This document shows positions 1 through 5,825 of a stretch of 7,152 nucleotides of DNA, piece after piece; the first letter of the stretch is position 1, and each line of letters begins with the position of its first letter. Both the position numbers and the translations under genes were made by a program. The stretch spans positions 1-7,152 of the forward strand of contig JAGXAD010000035.1 in assembly GCA_018971745.1 (NCBI GenBank). The letters are read 5' to 3'. This stretch comes from Patescibacteria group bacterium. Lineage in GTDB: Bacteria; Patescibacteriota; Minisyncoccia; Sungbacterales; GWA2-42-14. The notes under the pieces were generated by a model that saw nothing but the letters and a program-made list of their open reading frames with translations, was not told the DNA's origin and ran no database searches.

Positions 1-1302
1 ATCTTTACCATACGAACAATTCAAAACCCGGAATACAAAAGTCCGCTCCGTCCAAATTGGCAGGGCGTAGACGCGGAAAAAATAGACGGCCGTACCGTGC
101 GCCTTACGCTTAAACAGCCGTATGCGCCTTTTATCAACAATGCGGCGTTAAAAATAATCCCGAAGCACATCTGGGAAAAAATTGCGCCTGAATCAGCCGC
201 GTTAAGCGAATTTAATCTGAAGCCGATTGGTTCGGGAAAATATAAGTTTGAAAATTTCACGCAGTCGTCCGGCGGCGCGATTACCGAATATGCGCTTTCC
301 CGAAACGAAGAATATTACGGAATCAAACCGCATCTTTCCAACATTGTATTTTCATTTTTCCCGACGCAAGAAGAACTGCTCGCGGCATACCAAAAAAATC
401 TGATTGACGGCATTAATGCGTTAAGCACAAACGTTTTGGGATTGCTCGTCAAAAGCGATCTTGCGATTTATCGCCTGCATTTGCCGAGAGTATTTTCGCT
501 TTTCTTGAACGGATCCGAACAGCCCATTTTAGCCGATAAGAATATTCGCGTTGCGCTTGCCGAGGCAATTGATAAAAAAAATCTTGTTTCTCAAGCGCTT
601 GCCGGAGGAGCTGATCCGGATACCTCTCCGATTCCTCAGGGCGTAATTGGTCGTGAAGAAAGTCAAAGCGCGTTTCCCTACGACCCCGAGAACGCAAAAA
701 AACTTATTGAAAAAGCCGGATGGAAACTGGATCAAACTTCTCAAACATGGGAAAAAACGGAAATCGTAAAAAAACAAAAAATAACTTCGGAGCTTTCTTT
801 CACGATTACCACCTCTGATTTTCCGGATTTGGTTGCTGCGGCAAAATATGTCCAATCTTCGTGGGCCGCCGTCAACATCAAAACAAATCTTGACGTCAAA
901 CCGATTTCCGACCTTGAAATCGTCAATATTAAACCGAGAAAATACGAGATTCTTCTTTTTGGAGAAGTGTACGATCACGACCCGGATCCGTTCGCCTTTT
1001 GGCATTCTTCGCAAATTAAAGACCCGGGTCTGAATATTGCCCTTTATACCAATAAACAGGCGGATACGCTCCTTGAAGAAGCTCGCCGCACAAGCGACGC
1101 CGGCGCGCGGACAAAAAAATACGATGCATTTCAAACCATTGTGCAAAACGATGTCGGCGCGATATTTCTGTACAGTCCGGCGTATTTTTACGGCGTGCGC
1201 AATACATTCAAAGGCATTGCGATAAACAATATTGTTTTTCCTTCGGAGCGGTTTAATAACATTGAAAATTGGTACATCAAAACAAAACGGGTGCTGAAAT
1301 AA
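1..1302 (+). CDS. Peptide ABC transporter substrate-binding protein, C-terminal part
   Basis: This is the C-terminal 433 residues of a solute-binding protein of the SBP_bac_5 (DppA/OppA/NikA) family. Such proteins capture oligopeptides or similar solutes outside the membrane and pass them to an ABC permease. The reading frame is open from base 1, so the true start and the lipoprotein or signal peptide lie upstream; the GTG at 97 is only an internal valine. Family-like stretches include the segment ending SPLRPNW near the left edge, PYAPFINNAALKIIPKHIWE (encoded about 118-177), LKPIGSGKYKFENF, and the lobe-II segment with IRVALAEAIDKKNLVSQAL (about 544-600). The C-terminal ENWYIKTK motif resembles other family members. 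The gene ends with TAA and converges on the next gene. The exact ligand cannot be told from the sequence, and no permease genes are visible here. Confidence 0.9.
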   Translation: MFTIRTIQNPEYKSPLRPNWQGVDAEKIDGRTVRLTLKQPYAPFINNAALKIIPKHIWEKIAPESAALSEFNLKPIGSGKYKFENFTQSSGGAITEYALSRNEEYYGIKPHLSNIVFSFFPTQEELLAAYQKNLIDGINALSTNVLGLLVKSDLAIYRLHLPRVFSLFLNGSEQPILADKNIRVALAEAIDKKNLVSQALAGGADPDTSPIPQGVIGREESQSAFPYDPENAKKLIEKAGWKLDQTSQTWEKTEIVKKQKITSELSFTITTSDFPDLVAAAKYVQSSWAAVNIKTNLDVKPISDLEIVNIKPRKYEILLFGEVYDHDPDPFAFWHSSQIKDPGLNIALYTNKQADTLLEEARRTSDAGARTKKYDAFQTIVQNDVGAIFLYSPAYFYGVRNTFKGIAINNIVFPSERFNNIENWYIKTKRVLK

Positions 1303-1312
1303 TTTTGTTGCC

Positions 1313-1339
1313 AAAACAAAAAGGCGCAAACCGCGCGCC
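1313..1339 (-). terminator. Rho-independent terminator of the 148-aa gene
   Basis: Read on the minus strand, a GGCGC/GCGCC stem (1335-1339 with 1323-1327, 7-nt loop) is followed immediately by TTTTTGTTTT (complement of 1313-1322). It lies about 25 bases beyond the stop of the minus-strand gene at 1364. On the plus strand the hairpin has no T tract, so it is oriented for the minus gene only. Confidence 0.7.
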
Positions 1340-1363
1340 ATTATCGTGCCAAATACCGGCAAA

Positions 1364-1810
1364 TCAATATGTAATCTCAGACCATACCAACTGTTCAATA
1401 TTTTTCTGCGAGATGTACTGCTGTAAAGATTCAATCACCCAATTCATCATACTGATAACATCATAGATAGAAACCGAATACCACCTGGCATCTCTGCCTT
1501 GCGCTTCCAATTCACCGTTAAGAACCCGAAGGTTATGCGGCAATTCAGAGCTTAAAAGATTCACCACAGTATTTATAACGCAATTTCCAAGAACGCAAAA
1601 TTCATCAAGCGTTAACGGTTGTAATTCGTCCAGCGGAATAACCGATAACCCTGGGTCTATTCCGCCATAACTGCCCTTGCGATAAATCAAAATAGTTCTT
1701 TCCTTCGGATTAAAAATAGTAAGTTGGATGCCGAACCCGACGCGATGCAACCGTGGATCCGAAAAACGGACGATATTTTTCAGCGCATCTTTTTCGGACA
1801 TTCGCGCCAT
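1364..1810 (-). CDS. Unrecognised 148-aa protein
   Basis: I do not recognise this family. The start is taken at ATG 1810 (MARMSEKDALKN) because an AAGAGGT ribosome-binding site lies about 7 bases upstream; a longer TTG start at 1828 would place that site inside the gene. The protein looks soluble and globular. It has a basic N-terminal part with a segment like FGIQLTIFNPKERTILIYRK (probable beta strands), a middle part rich in Leu, Val and Asn (LDEFCVLGNCVINTVVNLL), and a C-terminal helical stretch (VISMMNWVIESLQQYISQKN). No signal peptide or clear membrane segment is seen. It has its own promoter, Shine-Dalgarno site and terminator, which argues for a real single-gene transcript. It ends with TGA, converges on the substrate-binding protein gene, and shares a promoter region with a possible non-coding RNA. 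Confidence 0.75.
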   Translation of the reverse strand: MARMSEKDALKNIVRFSDPRLHRVGFGIQLTIFNPKERTILIYRKGSYGGIDPGLSVIPLDELQPLTLDEFCVLGNCVINTVVNLLSSELPHNLRVLNGELEAQGRDARWYSVSIYDVISMMNWVIESLQQYISQKNIEQLVWSEITY

Positions 1811-1821
1811 ACCTGTACCTC

Positions 1822-1850
1822 TTGTCAAAATAATGTAAAGGTGCTACAAT
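1822..1850 (+). promoter_or_regulatory. Sigma-70-like promoter reading rightwards
   Basis: A -35 box TTGTCA (1822-1827), a 17-base spacer and a -10 box TACAAT (1845-1850) are each one base from consensus. Transcription would begin near 1857 and run into the hairpin-rich stretch before tRNA-Leu, with no convincing protein gene downstream. It overlaps the core of the leftward promoter. Confidence 0.55.
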
Positions 1851-1853
1851 AGT

Positions 1854-1882
1854 TGTATAACATTTCTCTCTTATTTTGGCAA
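1854..1882 (-). promoter_or_regulatory. Sigma-70-like promoter of the 148-aa gene
   Basis: On the minus strand: -35 box TTGCCA (1882-1877), 17-base spacer, -10 box TATACA (1859-1854). Initiation near 1847 would give a leader of about 37 bases containing the AAGAGGT site before ATG 1810. The -10 boxes of this promoter and the rightward one are only 3 bases apart, so the two are unlikely to be occupied at the same time. Confidence 0.5.
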
Positions 1883-2014
1883 GCGAGGAGCAACATACAA
1901 AATCTTGTTTTGTATGTTGTCCGAGCGAAGCCAAAAGGGTTGCCTCGCTGCTTGCAACGTATCCATACGACACGACACAGGGTGCCTTATGGATATCTTG
2001 CAACTTGTTGCAAT
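1857..2014 (+). ncRNA. Candidate structured non-coding RNA
   Basis: Downstream of the rightward promoter the sequence is rich in inverted repeats. A perfect 12-bp hairpin (1891-1902 with 1908-1919, loop TCTTG) lies inside a 7-bp stem (1874-1880 with 1930-1936). An alternative pairing joins AGCGAGG (1882-1888) with CCTCGCT (1943-1949). A second domain pairs TTGCAAC (1952-1958) with GTTGCAA (2007-2013) and, inside it, TATCCATA (1960-1967) with TATGGATA (1988-1995). The signature segments I would look for in RNase P RNA, tmRNA or SRP RNA are not seen. The 3' end is not defined; transcription could continue into tRNA-Leu, making this a tRNA leader. It could also be only a palindromic element without a stable RNA product. 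Confidence 0.3.
1874..1936. repeat. Palindromic element A
   Basis: The outer stem TTTTGGC/GCCAAAA and inner 12-bp stem CAACATACAAAA/TTTTGTATGTTG are separated by a symmetrical 10x10 internal loop. The right-hand side carries GCGAAGC (1925-1931). Architecture and motif resemble the elements at 2249-2375 and 4297-4419. The outer left arm overlaps the -35 box of the leftward promoter. Confidence 0.55.
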
Positions 2015-2124
2015 GAGTATTCATTTTGTCCAGACATTTTGCAAATTGTACCGGTGGCGCTCAAAATTACTAAAAGAATAGAAAAATAGGCTTTTTAAGC
2101 GTTGGTTTCTTTGTGCAAAATTAC

Positions 2125-2208
2125 GCGGGGATGGCGGAATCGGCAGACGCGCACGGTTCAGGGCCGTGTGGGAGCAATCTCGTGGGAGTTCAACTCTCCC
2201 TCCCCGCA
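2125..2208 (+). tRNA. tRNA-Leu (anticodon CAG)
   Basis: The gene folds as a class II tRNA: acceptor GCGGGGA/TCCCCGC with discriminator A, a D arm with the GCG/CGC stem, anticodon stem CACGG/CCGTG with loop TTCAGGG (anticodon CAG, reading CUG codons), a long variable arm with a GAG/CTC stem, and T arm GGGAG/CTCCC with loop TTCAACT. The long variable arm and anticodon identify leucine. CCA is not encoded, so it must be added after transcription. The last 20 bases plus four downstream bases are duplicated at 2364-2387. Confidence 0.95.
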
Positions 2209-2212
2209 TTAT
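2189..2212 (+). repeat. 24-nt direct repeat, copy 1 (tRNA-Leu 3' end)
   Basis: It covers the T loop, T-stem 3' strand and acceptor 3' strand of tRNA-Leu plus four bases beyond. An identical 24-base copy lies at 2364-2387, and matching stops at both edges. The arrangement resembles attL/attR left by tRNA-targeted integration, but only about 150 bases lie between the copies and no integrase is present. Confidence 0.85.
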
Positions 2213-2242
2213 GGTGCCGCGTTATACGCGGCAAAGTACCAT
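2211..2242 (+). repeat. Hairpin just after tRNA-Leu
   Basis: A perfect 7-bp stem GCCGCGT/ACGCGGC (2216-2222 with 2226-2232) closes a 3-base loop. It is extended by ATGGT/ACCAT (2211-2215 with 2238-2242) across a 5-base bulge. No T tract follows, so it is not a canonical terminator. It may affect tRNA 3' processing or be part of the inserted element. Confidence 0.55.
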
Positions 2243-2248
2243 TCGGTA

Positions 2249-2375
2249 GGGAGAGTTGAAGGGGCGAGAAGCAAATTGTTTTGCTTCTCGCGGGCGAAGC
2301 CCCGGATTTCGTCATGAAACGAAATGAGCTGGCGAAGCTCCCCGTAATTTTCGTCCAAGAAAATTCAACTCTCCC
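2249..2375. mobile_element. Palindromic multi-hairpin element B beside tRNA-Leu
   Basis: The outer 12-bp stem pairs GGGAGAGTTGAA (2249-2260) with TTCAACTCTCCC (2364-2375), the latter being the start of the duplicated tRNA end. Inside are successive hairpins: a perfect 12-bp stem at 2264-2275/2280-2291, GGGC-GAA-GCCC at 2292-2302, ATTTCGT/ACGAAAT at 2306-2312/2319-2325, GAGCT/AGCTC at 2326-2330/2336-2340, and AATTTT/AAAATT at 2346-2351/2360-2365 (its last two bases overlap the outer arm). GCGAAGC occurs twice (2294-2300, 2332-2338). It has no coding capacity. It could be a REP/MITE-like non-autonomous element or a remnant of tRNA-directed integration. Confidence 0.5.
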
Positions 2376-2387
2376 TCCCCGCATTAT
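2364..2387 (+). repeat. 24-nt direct repeat, copy 2 (detached tRNA-Leu 3' end)
   Basis: This is an exact copy of 2189-2212, preceded by AAAA instead of the T-stem 5' strand, so it cannot form a tRNA. It closes element B. The stretch 2388-2490 that follows holds only an AT-rich region and the possible rnj promoter. Confidence 0.85.
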
Positions 2388-2446
2388 AAAATTTTATTCG
2401 CACTCCTTTATTTATTTCTAACATTCCTATACATCTTTTGTGCAGG

Positions 2447-2475
2447 TTGGAAAAACCAGTTTGCTTTTAGATATA
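2447..2475 (+). promoter_or_regulatory. Possible rnj promoter
   Basis: TTGGAA (2447-2452), a 17-base spacer and GATATA (2470-2475) form a weak sigma-70-like match in the AT-rich stretch before rnj. Initiation near 2482 would leave a leader of only about 9 bases. The match is weak and could be chance. Confidence 0.25.
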
Positions 2476-2490
2476 TAGCGTACTAATCGT

Positions 2491-4287
2491 ATGATAAGAC
2501 CTTTTGCGTCTCGCGGGAGATTTCGTTCCCCGCAAAAAAAATCAGCGCCGGCAATGCAGGAACGGCGCAGAACCCATATTATTCCGGCCGCATTCCAAAA
2601 AAAGATCGGTGAAATGCGCGGAGAAAATTTAAAAATCGTGCCTTTGGGAGGGCTTGAAGAAGTCGGCCGCAATATGATGTTTTTGGAGTACGGCGATGAA
2701 ATTGTCATTATTGACATGGGGCTTCAATTTCCGGAAGAAGGCATGCCCGGCATTGATTATATCATTCCCAATATCGCCTATCTTAAAGAAAACAAACATA
2801 AAATCCGCGGCGTTATTATCACGCACGGGCATTACGACCACATCGGAGCGATTCCGCATCTGGTGCCGGAACTCGGGAACCCGACCGTATACGCCATGCC
2901 CATGACGCGCGGCATTATTTTGCGCAGGCAGGAGGATTTCAAGCATCTTCCGAAAATCACCGTAGAAACCATCCGGCTTGACGAAAAATTGAAGCTTGGC
3001 AATTATTTTGAAGCTGAATTTTTTCATGTGAACCATAATATCTTTGATACGGTCGGCGTCGCGATCCGCACGCCTGCGGGCATCATCGCGCATACCGCGG
3101 ATTTCAAATTTGACAACAATCCGGTCGGCGACAAACCGGCCGACTACGCAAAAATGGCCGCACTCTCCGCCGAGGGCGTAACGTTACTTATGTCGGATTC
3201 AACCGGAGCGCAGCATCCCGGGCACTCCATTTCGGAAAAAGCAATTCAAGAAAATTTAGAGCACATTTTTGTGCATTCCAAAGGAAGAATCATCGCGGTT
3301 ACTTTCGGATCGCTTCTGTCGCGCGTACAGCAATTGATTACGCTTGCGGAAAAATTTAATCGCCGCGTGGTTGTTGAAGGATTCAGCATGAAATCAAACA
3401 TCGCAATAGCCCAGGAACTCGGCTACATCAAGATTAAGCGCGGAACCATTATTGACGTCAGGGAGGTTGATCGTTATCCTGCCAATGAAATTTTGGTCAT
3501 CGGCACCGGCGCGCAGGGAGAATCAAACGCGATGCTCATGCGCATCGCAAACAAAGAGCACCGCCATATCCAGCTTCAAAAAGGCGATACGGTCGTGTTT
3601 TCCTCATCAGTCATTCCCGGCAACGAACGAACCGTGCAATCGTTAAAAGACTTGATCTATCGCCAAGGAGGCAGTGTAATTCATTATCAGATGATGGACA
3701 TCCACGCAGGCGGACACGCTCAATCGGAAGATTTGAAAATGATGATGAATCTTATGCGGCCGAAATTCTTTATGCCGATTCACGGAAATTATTTTTTGCT
3801 TAAAATGCACGCGGATCTTGCCGAATCAATCGGCATTGAGCCGGAAAACATCGTTATCGCGTCAAACGGCCAGATCGTTGAAGTGAGCCGCGAAAAAATC
3901 TCCGCAACAAAAAAATCCGTACCGGCAAGTTATGTCATGGTTGACGGTTTGGGCGTTGGAGACGTGGGCGAAGTGGTTTTGCGCGACCGGCAGATGCTTA
4001 GTGAGGACGGCATATTTGTTATCATCACCATTCTTGATTCAAAAACAGGGAAAATTTACGGATCCCCTGACATAATTTCGCGCGGGTTCATTTACTTGAA
4101 AGAAAATCAGGAACTTTTGAAAGAAGTGCGCCATAAAATCCGGCAGATCGTGGAACACACCGCAAGCCCGGAGGCGACCTTAAACACTGATTACATCAAA
4201 AATAACATTCGCGACAAGATCGGGCAATTTTTGTTTTCTAAGACCGAACGGCGGCCAATGGTGCTTCCGGTGGTGATTGAGGTATAA
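2491..4287 (+). CDS. rnj: Ribonuclease J
   Basis: RNase J is a metallo-beta-lactamase/beta-CASP ribonuclease with endonuclease and 5'-3' exonuclease activity in RNA maturation and decay. Visible landmarks are PLGGLEEVGRNM (51-62), the zinc-binding HGHYDH (112-117), VNHNIFDTVGV with H182, HTADFKFD with D204, the beta-CASP region with IHAGGHAQSEDLKMM (404-418), and PIHGNYFLLKMHA with H431. All expected metal ligands are present. At 598 aa it is longer than B. subtilis RNase J1 (about 555). The extra is a 40-residue Arg/Lys-rich N-terminal tail with no recognised fold. ATG 2491 is the first start after an in-frame TAG (2476-2478), but no Shine-Dalgarno site precedes it. ATG 2554 and 2611 are alternatives that would remove part or all of the tail. 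A palindromic element follows the stop. Confidence 0.95.
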   Translation: MIRPFASRGRFRSPQKKSAPAMQERRRTHIIPAAFQKKIGEMRGENLKIVPLGGLEEVGRNMMFLEYGDEIVIIDMGLQFPEEGMPGIDYIIPNIAYLKENKHKIRGVIITHGHYDHIGAIPHLVPELGNPTVYAMPMTRGIILRRQEDFKHLPKITVETIRLDEKLKLGNYFEAEFFHVNHNIFDTVGVAIRTPAGIIAHTADFKFDNNPVGDKPADYAKMAALSAEGVTLLMSDSTGAQHPGHSISEKAIQENLEHIFVHSKGRIIAVTFGSLLSRVQQLITLAEKFNRRVVVEGFSMKSNIAIAQELGYIKIKRGTIIDVREVDRYPANEILVIGTGAQGESNAMLMRIANKEHRHIQLQKGDTVVFSSSVIPGNERTVQSLKDLIYRQGGSVIHYQMMDIHAGGHAQSEDLKMMMNLMRPKFFMPIHGNYFLLKMHADLAESIGIEPENIVIASNGQIVEVSREKISATKKSVPASYVMVDGLGVGDVGEVVLRDRQMLSEDGIFVIITILDSKTGKIYGSPDIISRGFIYLKENQELLKEVRHKIRQIVEHTASPEATLNTDYIKNNIRDKIGQFLFSKTERRPMVLPVVIEV

Positions 4288-4296
4288 AGATCGCTC

Positions 4297-4419
4297 GGAA
4301 ATATCATTTTTGAAAACGTCCAAAATTCCCAGCGAGAATTTCGGACTCACGCGCCGTTGTCTTTTCCGCTTCGCAGACCATGCAAAAGACAACGGCGAGT
4401 GTTTCAAAAATAATATTCC
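4297..4419. mobile_element. Y-shaped palindromic element C after rnj
   Basis: The ends form an imperfect inverted repeat of about 20 bp (4297-4317 with 4401-4419). Inside are two hairpins. The first is 4318-4328 with 4336-4346 (10 of 11 pairs, loop CCAGCGA). The second is a perfect 13-bp stem, GCCGTTGTCTTTT with AAAAGACAACGGC (4353-4365/4384-4396), whose 18-base loop holds GCTTCGC (4368-4374), the complement of GCGAAGC. The whole would fold as a three-way junction in either strand. No protein is encoded. It begins 10 bases after the rnj stop, so it could also protect or process the rnj mRNA 3' end. Confidence 0.55.
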
Positions 4420-4425
4420 CTCGCT

Positions 4426-4452
4426 AAAAAAACGACGGCATTTAGCTGTCGT
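4426..4452 (-). terminator. Rho-independent terminator of the frameshifted gene
   Basis: An 8-bp stem with one G-U pair (4432-4439 with 4445-4452, loop ATTTA) is followed on the minus strand by seven T residues (complement of 4426-4432, the last of which is in the stem). The stop codon of the minus-strand gene (4442-4444) lies in the loop. On the plus strand the T tract starts only after a C-rich gap, so it would be a weak rnj terminator. Confidence 0.7.
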
Positions 4453-4752
4453 CCTCCTTTTTAAGACCCAATAACTCCTTAAGGGAAATAAATTTTGTCT
4501 GACCCCTTAATCTCCTGCGTATCATTACTTCTGTGGGGTTACCGGTTTTCCCATTAAAAACCAGAATATCGTACCGAACGCCTTTCTCACGATTTTTTCT
4601 TATAAGTTCTGACATTTTCTCAAGGATTATTGATTTTTTTGTAGAAGCAGCGACCATTTCCTCAACAGAGTTTATTAGGGAATGAACACCACGGAACCCT
4701 TGAAAGAACTTTCAATCAACCTGTGTAAACGCAGAACATAAATCTTAGCCAT
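4442..4752 (-). pseudogene. Unrecognised small gene split by a frameshift
   Basis: A GAAGGAG ribosome-binding site precedes ATG 4752, which reads MAKIYVLRLHRLIES and then hits TAA at 4677-4675. The downstream frame (stop at 4442-4444) is open from about 4711 and reads FFQGFRGVHSLINSVEEMV and onward to its ATG at 4657 and beyond. Joining the frames near 4708 (a -1 shift, equivalent to one missing base) gives a continuous 103-aa protein; the 71-aa part alone has no Shine-Dalgarno site. An upstream in-frame ATG at 4797 would give 118 aa. No classical X-XXY-YYZ slippery heptamer is seen in the 34-base window where the shift must occur, so a mutation or assembly error is more likely than programmed shifting. 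The family is unknown: basic and mainly helical, then a probable strand segment (RYDILVFNGKTGNPTEVMIR). Confidence 0.6.
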
Positions 4753-4777
4753 TTCCACTCCTTCACCGATATTTTTA

Positions 4778-4806
4778 TTGTCAAACAGTACTTTCATTGG
4801 TAGCAT
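4778..4806 (+). promoter_or_regulatory. Possible trpS promoter
   Basis: TTGTCA (4778-4783), a 17-base spacer and TAGCAT (4801-4806) match a sigma-70 promoter moderately. Initiation near 4813 would put the first base about two bases before ATG 4815, giving an essentially leaderless mRNA. This fits the lack of any Shine-Dalgarno site there. Confidence 0.3.
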
Positions 4807-4814
4807 AAAATAGT

Positions 4815-5810
4815 ATGAAAAGTCAACAAACAATTTTCAGCGGCATACAGCCGTCGGGCGACTTGCACATCGGCCATTATTTCGGTGCGATGAAAAATTG
4901 GGTCGCCTTGCAAAACCAATATCGCTCCATTTTTTGTATTGTGGACGAGCACGCGATTACCGTTCCGCAGGATCCGGAAAAACTTCGTGAACGCACGCTT
5001 GATATCGCGATGTGGTATCTTGCAGCAGGTATTGACCCGAAACGCTCAATTATTTTTGTCCAATCTCATAATTCCGACCATACGGAACTTAGCTGGATTT
5101 TAAATACTATAACGCCGTTTGGAGAACTTGAACGGATGACGCAATTCAAGGATAAAAGCTCAAAAATGAAAAAAGCGGGCATTCCGGCGGGTCTCTTGAA
5201 TTATCCAACGCTCATGGCGGCCGATATTCTCCTGTATCAAACCGATGCGGTGCCGGTCGGAGAGGACCAAAAACAACATGTGGAATTGGCGCGGACCCTT
5301 GCGCGAAAATTCAACAGCCGCTTCGGCGTTACTTTCAAAGAGCCAAAAGAATTGATTCAAAAATTCGGCAGCCGCATTATGTCATTGCAGGACCCGACAA
5401 AAAAAATGTCAAAGTCGGACGAAAATAAAAATAGTTACATCGGGCTTCTTGACGCTCCGGATGACATCCGCGGAAAAATTAAAATTGCCGTAACCGATTC
5501 CGGCAAAGAAATTATTTTTAACCAGGAGAAAAAACCGGCAATCGCAAATTTACTGACCATCTTTTCTCTTTTTTCCGGCTTGCAAATAAAAGACATTGAA
5601 AAAAAATACAAACGCAAAGGATATGGCGAATTCAAAAAAGATCTCGGTAACATTGCGGTCGCGCATCTTGAGCCGCTTCAGCAAAAATATCGCGCGCTCA
5701 AAAAAAATCCGGAACAAGTTAAGGAAATTCTGCGTGAAGGCGTAAAGTCAGCAAAACAAATCTCTTCAAAAACCCTCGCGGACGCCAAACAAAAAATCGG
5801 GTTCCTTTAA
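4815..5810 (+). CDS. trpS: Tryptophanyl-tRNA synthetase
   Basis: This class I aminoacyl-tRNA synthetase charges tRNA-Trp with tryptophan in the cytoplasm. The 331-residue length is normal for bacterial TrpRS. The N-terminal FSGIQPSGDLHIGHYFGA contains the HIGH signature (18-21). D137 in LMAADILLYQTDAVPVGEDQ corresponds to the indole-recognising aspartate, and GEDQ is at 149-152. The KMSKS loop is intact at 197-201. The C-terminal helical part is lysine-rich and carries the anticodon-binding region. The start is the ATG immediately before KSQQTIFSG, the usual family N-terminus. No Shine-Dalgarno site is seen, but a promoter ends almost at the start codon, suggesting a leaderless transcript. 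The stop codon lies inside the hairpin of a strong bidirectional terminator. Confidence 0.97.
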   Translation: MKSQQTIFSGIQPSGDLHIGHYFGAMKNWVALQNQYRSIFCIVDEHAITVPQDPEKLRERTLDIAMWYLAAGIDPKRSIIFVQSHNSDHTELSWILNTITPFGELERMTQFKDKSSKMKKAGIPAGLLNYPTLMAADILLYQTDAVPVGEDQKQHVELARTLARKFNSRFGVTFKEPKELIQKFGSRIMSLQDPTKKMSKSDENKNSYIGLLDAPDDIRGKIKIAVTDSGKEIIFNQEKKPAIANLLTIFSLFSGLQIKDIEKKYKRKGYGEFKKDLGNIAVAHLEPLQQKYRALKKNPEQVKEILREGVKSAKQISSKTLADAKQKIGFL

Positions 5811-5822
5811 CCCGATTTTTTT
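5791..5822. terminator. Bidirectional terminator between trpS and the 102-aa gene
   Basis: TCGGGTT (5797-5803) pairs with AACCCGA (5809-5815) around a 5-base loop, flanked by six A on the left and seven T on the right. Each strand therefore ends in a hairpin plus a T tract. The hairpin overlaps the trpS stop (5808-5810) and sits just beyond the stop of the convergent gene (5826-5828), so it serves both. Confidence 0.9.
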
Positions 5823-5825
5823 GGT

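Noticed and set aside
529..1434. Long minus-strand ORF (301 codons) opposite the substrate-binding protein.
   Set aside because: It is the antisense shadow of a clearly recognised gene. Its composition (runs of Arg, Phe, Cys) is unlike a real protein and it has no start signals.
1989..2081. 30-codon ORF (ATG 1989 to TAG 2081) downstream of the rightward promoter, encoding a small basic peptide.
   Set aside because: There is no good ribosome-binding site, and its first codons overlap the palindromic pairing region; an ORF this short arises easily by chance.
1857..2387. CRISPR array or riboswitch as the explanation of the repeats.
   Set aside because: There are no regularly spaced identical repeats with unique spacers, and no recognised riboswitch core; the repeats are inverted and tRNA-derived.
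2189..2387. A complete integrative element bounded by attL and attR.
   Set aside because: Only about 150 non-coding bases lie between the copies and there is no integrase in the window; at most it is a remnant or non-autonomous form.
2629..3093. Minus-strand ORF of 154 codons inside rnj.
   Set aside because: It lies opposite the conserved metallo-beta-lactamase core of RNase J and its His/Arg/Asp-rich translation is typical of antisense.
4815..5810. Use of an alternative genetic code (UGA as glycine, as in some CPR lineages).
   Set aside because: The recognised proteins read through without internal TGA, and the 148-aa gene ends at a TGA followed by a proper terminator.
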